From the IMG/VR virus record IMGVR_UViG_3300046821_000134, positions 16,153-80,152 of that record: a stretch of DNA of 64,000 bases. One strand, 5' to 3'. The translations under genes were made by a program, and so were the position numbers. The stretch is from a virus. Below, one piece after another: positions 1 through 8,678 of the stretch. Position 1 is the first letter of the stretch; each line of letters begins with the position of its first letter. The notes below the pieces were generated by a model, which was not told where the DNA came from, made no database searches, and worked only from the letters and a program-made list of their open reading frames with translations.

Positions 1-205
1 CGGCAAGGCTGGGTATCGGGATAAGTGGCTGAGTTTTCGGTGATGACTTTTTGTTAGTCTGATCTTCACAGTATATCGTGGGCTACGTCCTCTGCAATGA
101 GCCTGTAGGAAGTGGATTGAGAGTTCCATAAACATTGCGGATTGTTGTTGATAGGTCTCAGCCTTGATATGACCACATTCTGGCTCCGGGGATGATACGG
201 AAAAG

Positions 206-271
206 GAAATGCAAAGACACTGCTCCTGCCCTCTGCCTATACGGCTTTGGGTAGGGGCATCTTTGCATTTC
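206..271. repeat. 12-bp inverted repeat forming a long hairpin
   Basis: Bases 206-217 and 260-271 are perfect reverse complements (GAAATGCAAAGA / TCTTTGCATTTC). They enclose about 42 nt with further partial pairing (TGCCC against GGGCA). The hairpin lies upstream of the first early promoter and could be the 3' end of a transcript entering from the left, or a structured leader. I see no gene and no other supportable feature in bases 1-205. Confidence 0.6.
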
Positions 272-312
272 TTTCACCAAAGATGATATGTAAAGTAATG
301 ATTATAAAGAAC

Positions 313-330
313 TATTAAGTATACTTAATA
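313..330. promoter_or_regulatory. 18-bp perfect palindrome, possible operator
   Basis: TATTAAGTATACTTAATA reads identically on both strands and lies 28 bp upstream of the -35 box of the first early promoter. The position suits a repressor or activator site. No regulator gene for it is recognisable in the window. Confidence 0.5.
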
Positions 331-357
331 AGTAAACAATAAAGAGTTTCTTAAAGG

Positions 358-385
358 TTGACAAACAAGAAAAAGAAGATAGAAT
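358..385 (+). promoter_or_regulatory. Early sigma70-type promoter
   Basis: TTGACA (358-363), a 16-bp spacer and TAGAAT (380-385) precede the first early gene, which starts at 419. It would drive the rightward early operon. Confidence 0.65.
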
Positions 386-418
386 GGGTACATGCCTTAA
401 CGAAGAAGGGATTTCCCA

Positions 419-646
419 ATGACCCTCCAACAACACCAAGCCTTACGTGCCTCTCTCCAGCAGAGAGGGTTTTCCTCATTACAATCCTATCGTGACAGCT
501 TGTGTGCTCAGTACGGGCTGTCTGAAGACACAGCAGCATTCTATTTTAGTTGTTGCACAACGCCAGATGATGTGCTAACATGGATACATGAGATTATGAT
601 TCAGCACATGATTAACTGGAAAGTAAAGGAGAAGAATAATGGCTAA
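419..646 (+). CDS. Small hypothetical early protein
   Basis: A 75-residue protein of unknown function, the first gene behind the promoter at 358-385. A purine-rich GAAGAAGGG about 7 nt before the ATG serves as ribosome binding site. The product is soluble, with a Gln/Leu/Arg-rich N-terminal half and no membrane segment or signal peptide. Its 3' end overlaps the start of the next gene by 8 nt, typical of translationally coupled phage early genes. I recognise no motif. Confidence 0.65.
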   Translation: MTLQQHQALRASLQQRGFSSLQSYRDSLCAQYGLSEDTAAFYFSCCTTPDDVLTWIHEIMIQHMINWKVKEKNNG

Positions 647-1229
647 ATTCAAGGTCGGTGATAAGGTGAGGTGTGTTGAGGCAGAAGACTGCGACTACGA
701 GATTGTCGAAGGAGAGGTTTACACTGTCACCGACACGCATGAAAAAGGCGTTGAAATTGGAGGAGAGTTTAAACGTTTGGGGTGTTTCTTCAAGCCAAAT
801 CGCTTCGAGCTTGTAGAAGAAGCCCCTGTCGATGCCAAGCCGCCAACATTTGATCTTCGGAACACAAAGATCGATGTGAAAGCCTATTCTAAGAAGCACG
901 GGATTACGCTGGAAAAGGCGCACGAAGAGATTCAAAGTTGGTTGCTTGAGAATGGTGCTAGCTGGGACGTGTACCCAGAGCATGGCATCCGTAATGACGA
1001 AGCTGAAGCCCTGTTTGTTAATAGATTTCTACATCTTAGTTATTACTATGAAGTTGATCTTAACTTCTATGCAATGTACACAGAAAAAGAAATCACCCTC
1101 TCTCGCCAAGTGGTGCTCACCCCGTCTTATGTTGAAGAAGAGCTTGTAGAGTTTTGCGGGAAGATGTATAATAAGCGAGAGTTCTTGTCTGCTATTGCTA
1201 ATGTGAAGGAGAAAACAAATGAGTGTTAA
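639..1229 (+). CDS. Hypothetical protein with SH3-like N-terminal domain
   Basis: A 196-residue protein. Residues 3-58 have the look of a small SH3/KOW-like barrel of the kind seen in many phage proteins: VGDKVRC near residue 6, then GEVYTVTD and a closing FELVEE. The rest is mixed alpha/beta with no motif I recognise. GGAGAAGAATA precedes the ATG. The gene overlaps both neighbours (8 nt and 11 nt), so it belongs to a coupled early operon. Function unknown. Confidence 0.7.
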   Translation: MAKFKVGDKVRCVEAEDCDYEIVEGEVYTVTDTHEKGVEIGGEFKRLGCFFKPNRFELVEEAPVDAKPPTFDLRNTKIDVKAYSKKHGITLEKAHEEIQSWLLENGASWDVYPEHGIRNDEAEALFVNRFLHLSYYYEVDLNFYAMYTEKEITLSRQVVLTPSYVEEELVEFCGKMYNKREFLSAIANVKEKTNEC

Positions 1230-1830
1230 CAAACAGAAGAAACTTGCTGACAAGATTCTTGATAAATTGTTTCTTATTGACCCCTACTCAATTGTAGCAG
1301 GCGGGGCACCCCGTGATTGGCATTTTGGAGAGATGGCTACCGATATCGATGTGTTTTTCTGTGTTGGAAGAACCGCCACCCGCGGTACAGTAGAACAGAT
1401 GTTATCTTGCTTCCTCCCCGAGCCAGATAGTTTTGTAAGTGAGGATGATCTCCCGGTCTCGTACGAGAAAAACAGCGCGCTACGTTGCGTCAGGAGCTAT
1501 ACTGTTGAGGAAACAAGTGTTCAGTTGATTGAGCTGCACACCCCCTCTTTTGATATTGTTGGCACATTCCCAGTAAATATGTCTAAGGTTTGGTACAAAA
1601 ATGGAAGAATAACTCTTGAAAGAGATTTTATGATCGGAGAGAAAACAAAGCTCCTGTATCTTACAAATCCTTTGTATGCAAAGGCGGATAAGTATGTGAA
1701 GAAAATTACTGAGAAGTTTGTAGTAGGCAAGGGGTATAGCTGGTGTCAAACCAGAGAGTTTGCTGAAGAGCGCCTGATCAAAGAAGCGCTAGGCTATAAC
1801 ATTACTGGTAACGAAGGAGAAAACAAATGA
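1219..1830 (+). CDS. Putative nucleotidyltransferase (polymerase beta superfamily)
   Basis: A 203-residue protein. Residues 28-44 carry the catalytic signature of the polymerase-beta nucleotidyltransferase fold: GG at 28-29, PRD at 31-33 and the metal-binding pair DID at 42-44. This resembles the head domain of CCA-adding enzymes, but the protein is much shorter and lacks the usual body and tail domains, so it is a minimal NTase. Substrate unknown; RNA end-modification and nucleotidylation of a host protein are both possible. It lies in the coupled early operon and overlaps both neighbours. Confidence 0.7.
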   Translation: MSVNKQKKLADKILDKLFLIDPYSIVAGGAPRDWHFGEMATDIDVFFCVGRTATRGTVEQMLSCFLPEPDSFVSEDDLPVSYEKNSALRCVRSYTVEETSVQLIELHTPSFDIVGTFPVNMSKVWYKNGRITLERDFMIGEKTKLLYLTNPLYAKADKYVKKITEKFVVGKGYSWCQTREFAEERLIKEALGYNITGNEGENK

Positions 1831-2204
1831 ATGAAACACTGCAAAAAACGCTTGCCGTAATGATTGAGAAGGCCATCTCTGGGATTGACACAGCCACAAA
1901 TTTCCTTGCTGCTGAGATTCCTGATGTGATTCATCAGTTGTTGATGTGGAATCTGACATATAGTTTTTTAAAAGCATCCCTCTGTTTTGCGATTGTTGTC
2001 GCTATTGTGTATTTTGCCTACCATGGCGAGAAGAAACTACACGCCGAGGGGGATCATGTATCAAAAGGATATCCTACATTTGTTGCAGCAGTTCTTATTG
2101 CAGGGCCTTTTTGTGGGTTGTGTTCTTCAGTTACAGAAGCATTGAAGATTTGGATTGCCCCTAAAGTGTGGTTGATTGAATATGCAGTAGAGTTGGTGAA
2201 GTGA
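1827..2204 (+). CDS. Small membrane protein
   Basis: A 125-residue protein with two hydrophobic segments: about residues 48-68 (CFAIVVAIVYFAY core) and about 85-102 (FVAAVLIAGPF core). The N-terminus is amphipathic. It starts with an ATGA overlap on the nucleotidyltransferase gene and has AAGGAG upstream. It probably sits in the host inner membrane. No homologous family is recognisable; early phage membrane proteins of this size often act on the host, but that is inference. Confidence 0.65.
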   Translation: MNETLQKTLAVMIEKAISGIDTATNFLAAEIPDVIHQLLMWNLTYSFLKASLCFAIVVAIVYFAYHGEKKLHAEGDHVSKGYPTFVAAVLIAGPFCGLCSSVTEALKIWIAPKVWLIEYAVELVK

Positions 2205-2205
2205 T

Positions 2206-2436
2206 ATGGAATACAGACTCCCTAACTGGGACACTACGTTTGATGTCAACGACTTCTACGCAGCATGGGATGCCTTGAGTGTTCCATTTGAGAAAATGGG
2301 ATTCAAACTGGTTTCTTACAGCCCGGGGCTTTGTTTCTCTTATGGACAGTATGGGAGAACGTTTGAGATTCCTGCTTGTGTGGCGGCTATTATTGTAGAA
2401 AGATTACAGGGTGTTGTGGATGTGAAGGAGGGGTGA
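2206..2436 (+). CDS. Small hypothetical protein
   Basis: A 76-residue soluble protein with aromatic residues clustered in its first half. It begins 2 nt after the preceding stop, and its own TGA overlaps the ATG of the following endonuclease gene. No motif recognised. Confidence 0.6.
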   Translation: MEYRLPNWDTTFDVNDFYAAWDALSVPFEKMGFKLVSYSPGLCFSYGQYGRTFEIPACVAAIIVERLQGVVDVKEG

Positions 2437-3110
2437 TGGCAAAAGACTCTGGATTGCGTAAAGGCGACAGATTTGGAAGACTTGTGGTTGATTCATGGGT
2501 GAAAGAGAAGCAAGGATGGAGGTGCTTCTGTGATTGCGGTAGTGTTGTTTTTAAACCAGCCAGCCACCTAAAATGTGGGAGTGTCCTATCTTGTGGATGC
2601 TATCGCAAGGAGTGTGATACCTTTAATGGCGGAACAATGTCTTACGAGTTCTCCTCCTTTATAGCAATGCACTCCAGAGCTGGCGATAAGCTCCAAGAAG
2701 GAAGGGTTAAGAGACAATACTACGACCAAGGAATAAGAGTTTGTGAAAGGTGGAGTTACTCCCTTGAAGGCTTTCAGAATTTTATTACTGATCTTGGAGA
2801 AAGACCGGAAGACTACACACTGGAAAGGAAAAATACAAATCTTGGTTACTGCCCTGAAAATTGTTGTTGGGAAACTAAAACAAACCAAGCATTTAACAGA
2901 ACAAAATTCAGGAACAACAAGTCTGGAGTAACAGGTGTATCGTTCGACAAGAGTAAAGATAAATGGGTTGCATATATCCATAAGAATAAGGTAAAGTATC
3001 TACTCGGGTGTTTCAATTCTTTTGAGGATGCAGTTTCAGCCAGAAAATCTGCAGAACTTGAAATTTATCCTGAGAAGATTCAGGACTATATTAGCACACA
3101 GGGGGAATAA
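2436..3110 (+). CDS. HNH homing-type endonuclease with AP2 DNA-binding domain
   Basis: A 224-residue protein. The N-terminal third has a Cys cluster (Cys30, 32, 34, 47, 53, 55), probably a zinc ribbon. The middle (about 125-160) has the degenerate HNH pattern of phage free-standing endonucleases (LERKNTNLGYCPENCCW). The C-terminal about 50 residues, from NKSGVTGV onward, match the AP2/ERF DNA-binding domain that often accompanies such nucleases. I chose the ATG at 2436, which overlaps the previous stop and follows AAGGAGGGG, over an upstream start at 2376. It sits directly before the DNA polymerase gene (TAATG overlap), a common site for homing endonucleases. Confidence 0.82.
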   Translation: MAKDSGLRKGDRFGRLVVDSWVKEKQGWRCFCDCGSVVFKPASHLKCGSVLSCGCYRKECDTFNGGTMSYEFSSFIAMHSRAGDKLQEGRVKRQYYDQGIRVCERWSYSLEGFQNFITDLGERPEDYTLERKNTNLGYCPENCCWETKTNQAFNRTKFRNNKSGVTGVSFDKSKDKWVAYIHKNKVKYLLGCFNSFEDAVSARKSAELEIYPEKIQDYISTQGE

Positions 3111-5215
3111 TGGAAGGCTACGTGTTCGATCTAGAGGGGGACAATCTGTACTTGGGTTGTAAGAAGATTTGGTATGGGAATTTCAAATCATTAGACGGCA
3201 CACGTTCCCTTTCAGTTCATCCGTTCCAAGAAGGAAACGAAGAAGCACAAGGTAAGATTTTGGAGTGGATTCATAGCTTCTCTGACAAAGCCTTGTGTTG
3301 CTCCTTTAATGGTTTATCTTACGACCACTTTGTCTTGTGGAGACTTCTGGGCCTTAAACCAACTGTTGGTAAAGGTGGTAAGGATTATTTTGCAGATAAA
3401 GAAGTTATATTTTTTGATGCTTTCTACAATGCTCAGTTTCTTAATCCGAACTTGCCAGAGTTCTCTCTTGCTGCGTTGTCGCGTGGATCAAGTGCAGAGA
3501 AGATTGATTATCGTGAAAGGCTTGTTCAAGCAGGAGCAATGATTGGAAATGAGGTCAAGGGTTTCGAATTTTCTTTCTACAATCCTTTAATGGATGAATA
3601 CTGCGACGCAGACGTTGAAGCAACACGCGTACTTGTTTTGAAACAACTTGCTGAGCTTAAAGAGTTATATGGGGATGTTCGCCCCCCATCGCTGAGAATG
3701 GGTACAAAAGCCCAATTCCTCATGAAAGCCCAAGAACACACAGGGCACGGCTTTGATGAAAAATTGGCAGCAGAGGTAATGATCAGTTTGAACAAGGACA
3801 TGGAAGAACTTGAGTCAGAGGTTCTCCCTAAGCTTCCGCCACGCCCTTTGAAGAAAGGGGAGGAAGCAGAGTACTCAATGCCCGCAAAACCTTACAAGAA
3901 GGATGGGTCTTTTAGTAGTCATATGGAGAACTTCATTTCCAAGCACTCCGGTGTGGTTAAGTCTAAAGACACTGTTGAGTTCTTCGGTAAGGACTATAAG
4001 GTTGAGGCAAAGAAGATTTTAGATATAAAGCTTCCAATGGTTATTGGGGATCAACAGCATTTCAAAGAGTGGCTTCTCAGTCAAGGGTGGGTGCCTACTT
4101 TCTATAATTTTCAACGTGGCCCAGATGGTAAGCCTGTTAGGGACGACAAAGGTAACTACATCGAAACATCTCCGAAGTTGCAGGAACAAGGGGTGATCTG
4201 CCCAAATCTTCTTGAATTAGAGGGCGACGTAGTTAAGGAGGTTGTTAAGTTTTTATCTTTAAGGAATCGCAGGTCTGTGCTGCAAGGTTGGTTGGATAAT
4301 CCCCGTCTAAAATACGATGGAAGACTGCCAACAGCTTCCTCAAAAATTGCCAACTCTCACAGGCAATGTCACGCAGTGGTTTGTAATGTTCCTCGTGCTG
4401 GGGGTCAGAGTCTGTATGGGGACGAGTTTAGGAGCCTGTTTTGTGCAGAGGGAGAGAACCTTATCGCTGCTGCTGATGCAAGTGGGCTAGAGCAGCGTGT
4501 TGCTGGACACATGACTTTTAAGTATGATGAAGGCAAGTACGCGGAGGAGTTGCTGAAAGGGGATGTACACTCCAAGGTTGCATTTGCAATGTTTGAAAGA
4601 GAACTGGCTGCCTTAGGGTTCTCCCCAGACAAGTTTGACAAAGAGGACAGAAGATTTAAGCCATTTAGAAGCAAAGCTAAAACAGCAGGATATGCTATAC
4701 TGTATGGTTGTTCCCCAGCAAAGCTAGCCAAAACCCTCAACAAACCAGATAAGGACGGAAAACGCCTGCACAAAGCATTCTGGGACGCAAATCCCGCAAT
4801 GGCGCAGTTGGTTGAGAATATTGGAAAGTATTGGGAAACAAAAGGTAAAAAGACATTTGTGCCTGCTGTGGACGGTAGGTTGCTGAGAACTCGTTCAAAG
4901 CATTCTCTTTTAAATAATATCCTACAGAGTTTGGGGGCAATCGTAATGGACTTAGCTTGTTGTTTCATGGATGCAAAACTTGGTGAAATGTTTATTGATG
5001 AACTTGGGAGACCATATTACCTGTACAAAGGCAAACAGGTCAGGCGTGTCGTCTACTATCACGACGAGTATTCTTTTGAGTGTGCCCCAGAGGTAGCGGA
5101 GGAAGTGAAGAAAATGGCAGAAAACAGCATTGCTGAAGCTGGAAGATTCTTTAAACTAAACGTAGAGTTGGCTGGAGAGGGGAAGGTGGGTAAATCATGG
5201 CAAGCGGTGCATTGA
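3110..5215 (+). CDS. DNA polymerase, family A, with 3'-5' exonuclease (T7 gp5-like)
   Basis: The replicative polymerase: 701 residues, nearly the length of T7 gp5 (704). The N-terminal proofreading domain shows ExoI (FDLEGD near residue 6), ExoII (FNGLSYD) and ExoIII (YCDADVEAT). Palm motif A is DASGLEQR with catalytic Asp456. Motif B is R520-x3-K524-x3-Y528-x3-Y532-G533, the T7 spacing. Motif C is HDE with Asp652. A Tyr at 528, in the position corresponding to T7 Tyr526, predicts poor discrimination against dideoxynucleotides (family knowledge). It starts on the last base of the endonuclease stop. I see no frameshift or insertion. Confidence 0.97.
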   Translation: MEGYVFDLEGDNLYLGCKKIWYGNFKSLDGTRSLSVHPFQEGNEEAQGKILEWIHSFSDKALCCSFNGLSYDHFVLWRLLGLKPTVGKGGKDYFADKEVIFFDAFYNAQFLNPNLPEFSLAALSRGSSAEKIDYRERLVQAGAMIGNEVKGFEFSFYNPLMDEYCDADVEATRVLVLKQLAELKELYGDVRPPSLRMGTKAQFLMKAQEHTGHGFDEKLAAEVMISLNKDMEELESEVLPKLPPRPLKKGEEAEYSMPAKPYKKDGSFSSHMENFISKHSGVVKSKDTVEFFGKDYKVEAKKILDIKLPMVIGDQQHFKEWLLSQGWVPTFYNFQRGPDGKPVRDDKGNYIETSPKLQEQGVICPNLLELEGDVVKEVVKFLSLRNRRSVLQGWLDNPRLKYDGRLPTASSKIANSHRQCHAVVCNVPRAGGQSLYGDEFRSLFCAEGENLIAAADASGLEQRVAGHMTFKYDEGKYAEELLKGDVHSKVAFAMFERELAALGFSPDKFDKEDRRFKPFRSKAKTAGYAILYGCSPAKLAKTLNKPDKDGKRLHKAFWDANPAMAQLVENIGKYWETKGKKTFVPAVDGRLLRTRSKHSLLNNILQSLGAIVMDLACCFMDAKLGEMFIDELGRPYYLYKGKQVRRVVYYHDEYSFECAPEVAEEVKKMAENSIAEAGRFFKLNVELAGEGKVGKSWQAVH

Positions 5216-5297
5216 TTAATGAAGGGCAATAAAACGATGTTGTCAGCCAGCACCACAACACAAAATTATCCGCCTGCCCACTGATGAAAGGATAACC

Positions 5298-5978
5298 ATG
5301 ACCGAAGAACTAACAGAACCCCCAGACATCCCCGCCCACTCAGCAGGACAGTCTTTAGACAACTTCCCGCAGCCCTTCCTTGATAGCTTCCATGAGGAAG
5401 ACTCAATATATCGTGGCCTGTCCATCCGGGAGCAACTAAGGCTTGGGAAGCTCCGCAGGGGCAACAAGAAACCCCCTGCAGCCATCCTGCAGCGGTTGAA
5501 GAAGGCTACAGACGTCGACTACGGCAGAATCCTTGCCCATTGCACCAAGGCAATCCTCATGGCTTTTGAACGCAGCGATGTGTATAGGATAGATCGTATC
5601 AACATCTACATTAGAGTGTATTTCAAGTACCGCCTGCTGTTCAACAAGGGATGGCCCAAGGGGCGTGTTGTGTCAGCAGATGATTGGAGTGTTACAATTC
5701 AATATAAGGCTGATGGGATTGTTGACTACCTGCACAAGATTGGAAAATCCTATTACGATTCAAAATCTCTTAGGAAGGCTGTGCATGCAATCCGCAGGGA
5801 ATCAGATCATCTTGATTGGCTGGAAGACTTCTCGATTGACTTGTGTTACACTGAGGGCGTTAATGATGTTGTAACACGCTGGAAGCGTGAAGACGGGCGC
5901 AAAGGGAATGCAAAGAATTTCACTAAGAATGTTGACAAGATAGTGAAAAAAGAGGATAATGCTGTTTTGGAGATATAG
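5298..5978 (+). CDS. Hypothetical early protein
   Basis: A 226-residue, mostly helical, basic protein downstream of the DNA polymerase. The first about 40 residues are Pro/acidic-rich and look disordered. A basic stretch (LGKLRRGNKK) follows and the C-terminus is Lys-rich, so nucleic-acid binding is conceivable. AAAGGATAACC precedes the ATG. The 82-bp gap before it holds no convincing gene. The promoter for the next gene is embedded in its 3' end. No family recognised. Confidence 0.7.
   Translation: MTEELTEPPDIPAHSAGQSLDNFPQPFLDSFHEEDSIYRGLSIREQLRLGKLRRGNKKPPAAILQRLKKATDVDYGRILAHCTKAILMAFERSDVYRIDRINIYIRVYFKYRLLFNKGWPKGRVVSADDWSVTIQYKADGIVDYLHKIGKSYYDSKSLRKAVHAIRRESDHLDWLEDFSIDLCYTEGVNDVVTRWKREDGRKGNAKNFTKNVDKIVKKEDNAVLEI
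5932..5960 (+). promoter_or_regulatory. Sigma70-type promoter for the SSB-like gene
   Basis: TTGACA (5932-5937), a 17-bp spacer and GATAAT (5955-5960) lie inside the end of the preceding gene, about 120 bp upstream of the abundant SSB-like protein. The 100-bp leader contains a short hairpin (AGGGTA-6 nt-TACCCT). Confidence 0.6.
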
Positions 5979-6078
5979 GGTAGCACAATACCCTACAACA
6001 GAAGCAAGTGCATTGTGCAAGTTAATCTGGTGATGCGGCACCTTATCCGCTTAATTTCAACTTAGAAGGAGAAACATT

Positions 6079-7080
6079 ATGGCATTTGATACTTATGGTG
6101 AAAAGCAAAACGATAACACTTCTGCGACCAAAATTGATTGGGATGCTCTGCAGATGTACACTGTGACAACAGCAAATCTACAGCAACGAGAAACCCTTGT
6201 AGGGTATATCGCCGGTATTGTAGATTTGGGCACACAAGCCTTGGAGGATGCAGAAGTACAGTTTGATGGTTCTCCTGAGAAAGAAGCAGAAATCATTGCA
6301 GATAAGCCCAACACATATTTCAAGGATGGGATTGATCCTGTTTCCAAGAAACCTGTGCGGCTCAAATGTTGGCCTCAAGACCCTGCACAGTGTGTAACAC
6401 TGGCGATTGATTTCCCAGATGTCATGTTGGACAAGGGGCAGTTCTTCGGAGATGAAGATGCTGAACCTAAGCCTCTTCGTTTGTGGCTTGGCGGTCAGTT
6501 CTACCTGAAGGATGTAGGTATGGTGGTAGGTCGTCCTATTCCACTTAAGTTTGGCAACATTGCTCCGAAAGGTAGTAAGGCTGTGTGGAGCTTTAAGCCT
6601 AATCACACACTCTACAAAATGGCTGTGGGTGCTAAACTGGTGGAAGCAGGTAAGCCGTTTATGCCGAAGGATATCGACAGTTTGATTGGAGTTGCTCTCC
6701 AGTTTGAAGCCCAAGTGTTCTTCAAGGAGAATAAAGGTAAGCAGTATTACAATGAGTATGTAGCATACAAGACTGGCCTTGGTCGTGGTCAAGTGGCTCC
6801 TACCCCTGTTACTCCTGCGTTTATGATTCAGATGAACAAGACTAACGTGAAGGAAGCTGTTGCAGAGCTTCGCTCTCATGTTATCAATACAGTGAAGCGA
6901 GCAAGCAACTATCCGGGGTCTGTGTTGGAGAAGGAGCTGAATGAGCTTCGTCCTCCGAAGCAAGAAGATAATCCACAAGAGCAGGGTGAAGCTCCGAAGG
7001 CTGAGACTAAGAAGGTTGTTGCTCCAAAGAAAGTGGTAGCTCCTGTGGTAGATGATTTCGATGACCAAACTCCGTTTTAA
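6079..7080 (+). CDS. Putative single-stranded DNA-binding protein (T7 gp2.5-like)
   Basis: A 333-residue protein. The last residues are an acidic tail ending in Phe (DDFDDQTPF), the arrangement used by T7 gp2.5 and bacterial SSBs to dock replication partners. It is preceded by a flexible Lys/Pro/Ala linker (about 290-322). The N-terminal 250 residues are beta-rich, compatible with an OB-type core, but I recognise no specific SSB motif there. It has its own promoter, a strong AGAAGGAGAAA ribosome binding site and an intrinsic terminator directly after it, fitting a highly expressed protein. The position between polymerase and exonuclease genes supports a replication role. Confidence 0.65.
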   Translation: MAFDTYGEKQNDNTSATKIDWDALQMYTVTTANLQQRETLVGYIAGIVDLGTQALEDAEVQFDGSPEKEAEIIADKPNTYFKDGIDPVSKKPVRLKCWPQDPAQCVTLAIDFPDVMLDKGQFFGDEDAEPKPLRLWLGGQFYLKDVGMVVGRPIPLKFGNIAPKGSKAVWSFKPNHTLYKMAVGAKLVEAGKPFMPKDIDSLIGVALQFEAQVFFKENKGKQYYNEYVAYKTGLGRGQVAPTPVTPAFMIQMNKTNVKEAVAELRSHVINTVKRASNYPGSVLEKELNELRPPKQEDNPQEQGEAPKAETKKVVAPKKVVAPVVDDFDDQTPF

Positions 7081-7092
7081 GTAATTAACAAC

Positions 7093-7120
7093 GCCCTCCC
7101 CGGAAGGGGAGGGCTCTTTA
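7093..7120 (+). terminator. Intrinsic terminator after the SSB-like gene
   Basis: GCCCTCCCC (7093-7101), loop GGAA and GGGGAGGGC (7106-7114) form a perfect 9-bp stem followed by TCTTTA. Downstream genes need readthrough, or a promoter I could not find. Confidence 0.8.
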
Positions 7121-7133
7121 TCAGGAATCACCA

Positions 7134-7628
7134 ATGAAGAAATGTAAGCAATGTGGAGCACTACTCCCTTTATCAGAGTACTATGACACAAAGGCAGGGA
7201 AGTTCAGTAAGTGCAAAGAGTGTGTTAGAGAAAATGTTAAGAAAAACAGGGCAGATAAAGAAGAGTACTACAAAGCTTATGATAGAAATCGCCCTGACAA
7301 AGAAGAACGTAATAAAGCCACATTAGATCGACAAAAGACTCCAGAAGGAAAACAGGCACACAATAAGCGGAATAAAGAGTGGGCGGACAGGAATACTAAA
7401 CAACGGGCAGCAAATTATGCCGTATCTAATGCAGTTCGCGACGGAGTGCTGAAGAAGCTCCCCTGCTTCGTATGTGGAGATCTAGAGGTTGAAGGGCACC
7501 ACCCTGATTATGACACACCTCTCGATGTTGTCTGGCTATGTACTGCACACCATAAAGAGATTCACAGGAAATACGATGCAGACAAGGACGCTCGTATTTT
7601 GTTCGAGAAGGTAAGAAGGGAGGGATAA
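7134..7628 (+). CDS. HNH endonuclease
   Basis: A 164-residue protein. The N-terminus carries a two-CxxC zinc knuckle (Cys4, Cys7, Cys27, Cys30). A Lys/Arg/Glu-rich helical linker (about 30-95) follows, then a C-terminal HNH-type zinc module: CxxC at 111-114, the HH pair at 122-123, and Cys136, His139/140 and His144. This matches the small phage endonucleases that follow short rich-linker domains. It sits between the SSB and exonuclease genes, a typical insertion point for a selfish endonuclease, and its stop overlaps the next start. A short AATCACCA leader offers only a weak ribosome binding site. Confidence 0.8.
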   Translation: MKKCKQCGALLPLSEYYDTKAGKFSKCKECVRENVKKNRADKEEYYKAYDRNRPDKEERNKATLDRQKTPEGKQAHNKRNKEWADRNTKQRAANYAVSNAVRDGVLKKLPCFVCGDLEVEGHHPDYDTPLDVVWLCTAHHKEIHRKYDADKDARILFEKVRREG

Positions 7629-8668
7629 TGCCACAACTTGTATTTGATTATGACCCTCTACTGTATTCCTGCGGTCCTCTGGCAGAAGAGCGTTATGTTC
7701 TCGTAGAGAACAAATCAACAAAGGAGCAGTGGAAAGTAAAGAGCCGTACTGAGTGGTACGGACACTGGAAGAAGAAACAAGGAGGAATGCTCGCAGAGAT
7801 TAACAAGGGTGCTCTGAGCCCTCTTGACCCTGAGGGTGACTTCACCTACACAGATGTGCAGGAGCCTACAAAATTCAAATGGGCAACAAACGGGGTAGAT
7901 GCCTATATTGAGCGTATCTGTGCTCACCTTGGCTCGGCGGACTATTACGGATACATTGGCAAGGGGAAAGTGTTTAGGCATGATATTGCTACATTGCATC
8001 CTTACAAGCATGGGCGAGATGATGCTATCAAACCATTGTTCATCAACGAGCTTCGGGAGTATCTGTTAAAGCGCCACAACGCAGAGTTGGCGTCTAAGTT
8101 GGAGTCGGACGACAGGGTTGTGATGGACTCACATATCGCTTTCAAGGAATGGAAACAAGGGAAGAGAGAACCCTTAATTGTTGTAGGCGTTGACAAGGAT
8201 TACAGATGCGGCCCAATCCACTTGTACAATCCCAACGAAGATACGCTTGATACAATTGATGGGTTTGGTAAGTTATGGGTGCAGACAAACGTATCAGCCT
8301 CGGGTGTTCAAACTCGCCAAGTGAAAGGTGAAGGACGTATCTGGCTGGTGCATCAAGTCCTCAGCTCTGATGATGCTGACACGTACTACGCTAACTCTGG
8401 ATGCCTTGAGAAGAAGTGGGGAGAGATGTCATCGTATAAACTGCTGTGCGAGTGCAAGAACGATAAGGAGGCGTTTGAGGCACTAAAGCAAGGCTATGTT
8501 CATCTGTACCCAGAGCCTAAGCAATTCACAAACTGGAGAGAGGATACCTTTGAGATTGATTGGTTATACTGCGCCAATGAGAACTTCCAGCTGGCAAGAA
8601 TGCGTCGTTTTGAAGAGGATGAGTTTCACTTAAGTGCTGTACTTGACAAACTCGGAATAACATACTAA
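7628..8668 (+). CDS. Putative 5'-3' exonuclease (T7 gp6-like / FEN-type PIN domain)
   Basis: A 346-residue protein, close in size to T7 gp6 (about 300). It opens with FDYDPLLY, the first acidic motif of the flap-endonuclease fold. A central acidic strand motif GVDKDYRC (about 188-195) corresponds to the conserved metal-binding Asp pair, and a later segment (LSSDDADTY) fits the DxxDN motif of the helical clasp. In T7-like replication this enzyme removes RNA primers and degrades host DNA. GGGAGGG lies just upstream. Assignment rests on motif order and context, not on a search. Confidence 0.65.
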   Translation: MPQLVFDYDPLLYSCGPLAEERYVLVENKSTKEQWKVKSRTEWYGHWKKKQGGMLAEINKGALSPLDPEGDFTYTDVQEPTKFKWATNGVDAYIERICAHLGSADYYGYIGKGKVFRHDIATLHPYKHGRDDAIKPLFINELREYLLKRHNAELASKLESDDRVVMDSHIAFKEWKQGKREPLIVVGVDKDYRCGPIHLYNPNEDTLDTIDGFGKLWVQTNVSASGVQTRQVKGEGRIWLVHQVLSSDDADTYYANSGCLEKKWGEMSSYKLLCECKNDKEAFEALKQGYVHLYPEPKQFTNWREDTFEIDWLYCANENFQLARMRRFEEDEFHLSAVLDKLGITY

Positions 8669-8678
8669 GGAGAAACAA

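Noticed and set aside
2376-2435. Longer N-terminus of the HNH-AP2 protein
   Set aside because: Would overlap the preceding gene by 60 nt; the ATG at 2436 has a better ribosome binding site.
4405-4968. 187-codon - strand ORF opposite the DNA polymerase
   Set aside because: Antisense shadow across catalytic motifs of the polymerase.
5219-5284. 21-codon ORF after the DNA polymerase gene
   Set aside because: Too short and without ribosome binding site.
6178-7191. 337-codon - strand ORF opposite the SSB-like gene
   Set aside because: Shadow of the strongly supported + strand gene; Leu/Ser/His-rich, no ribosome binding site and it crosses a terminator.
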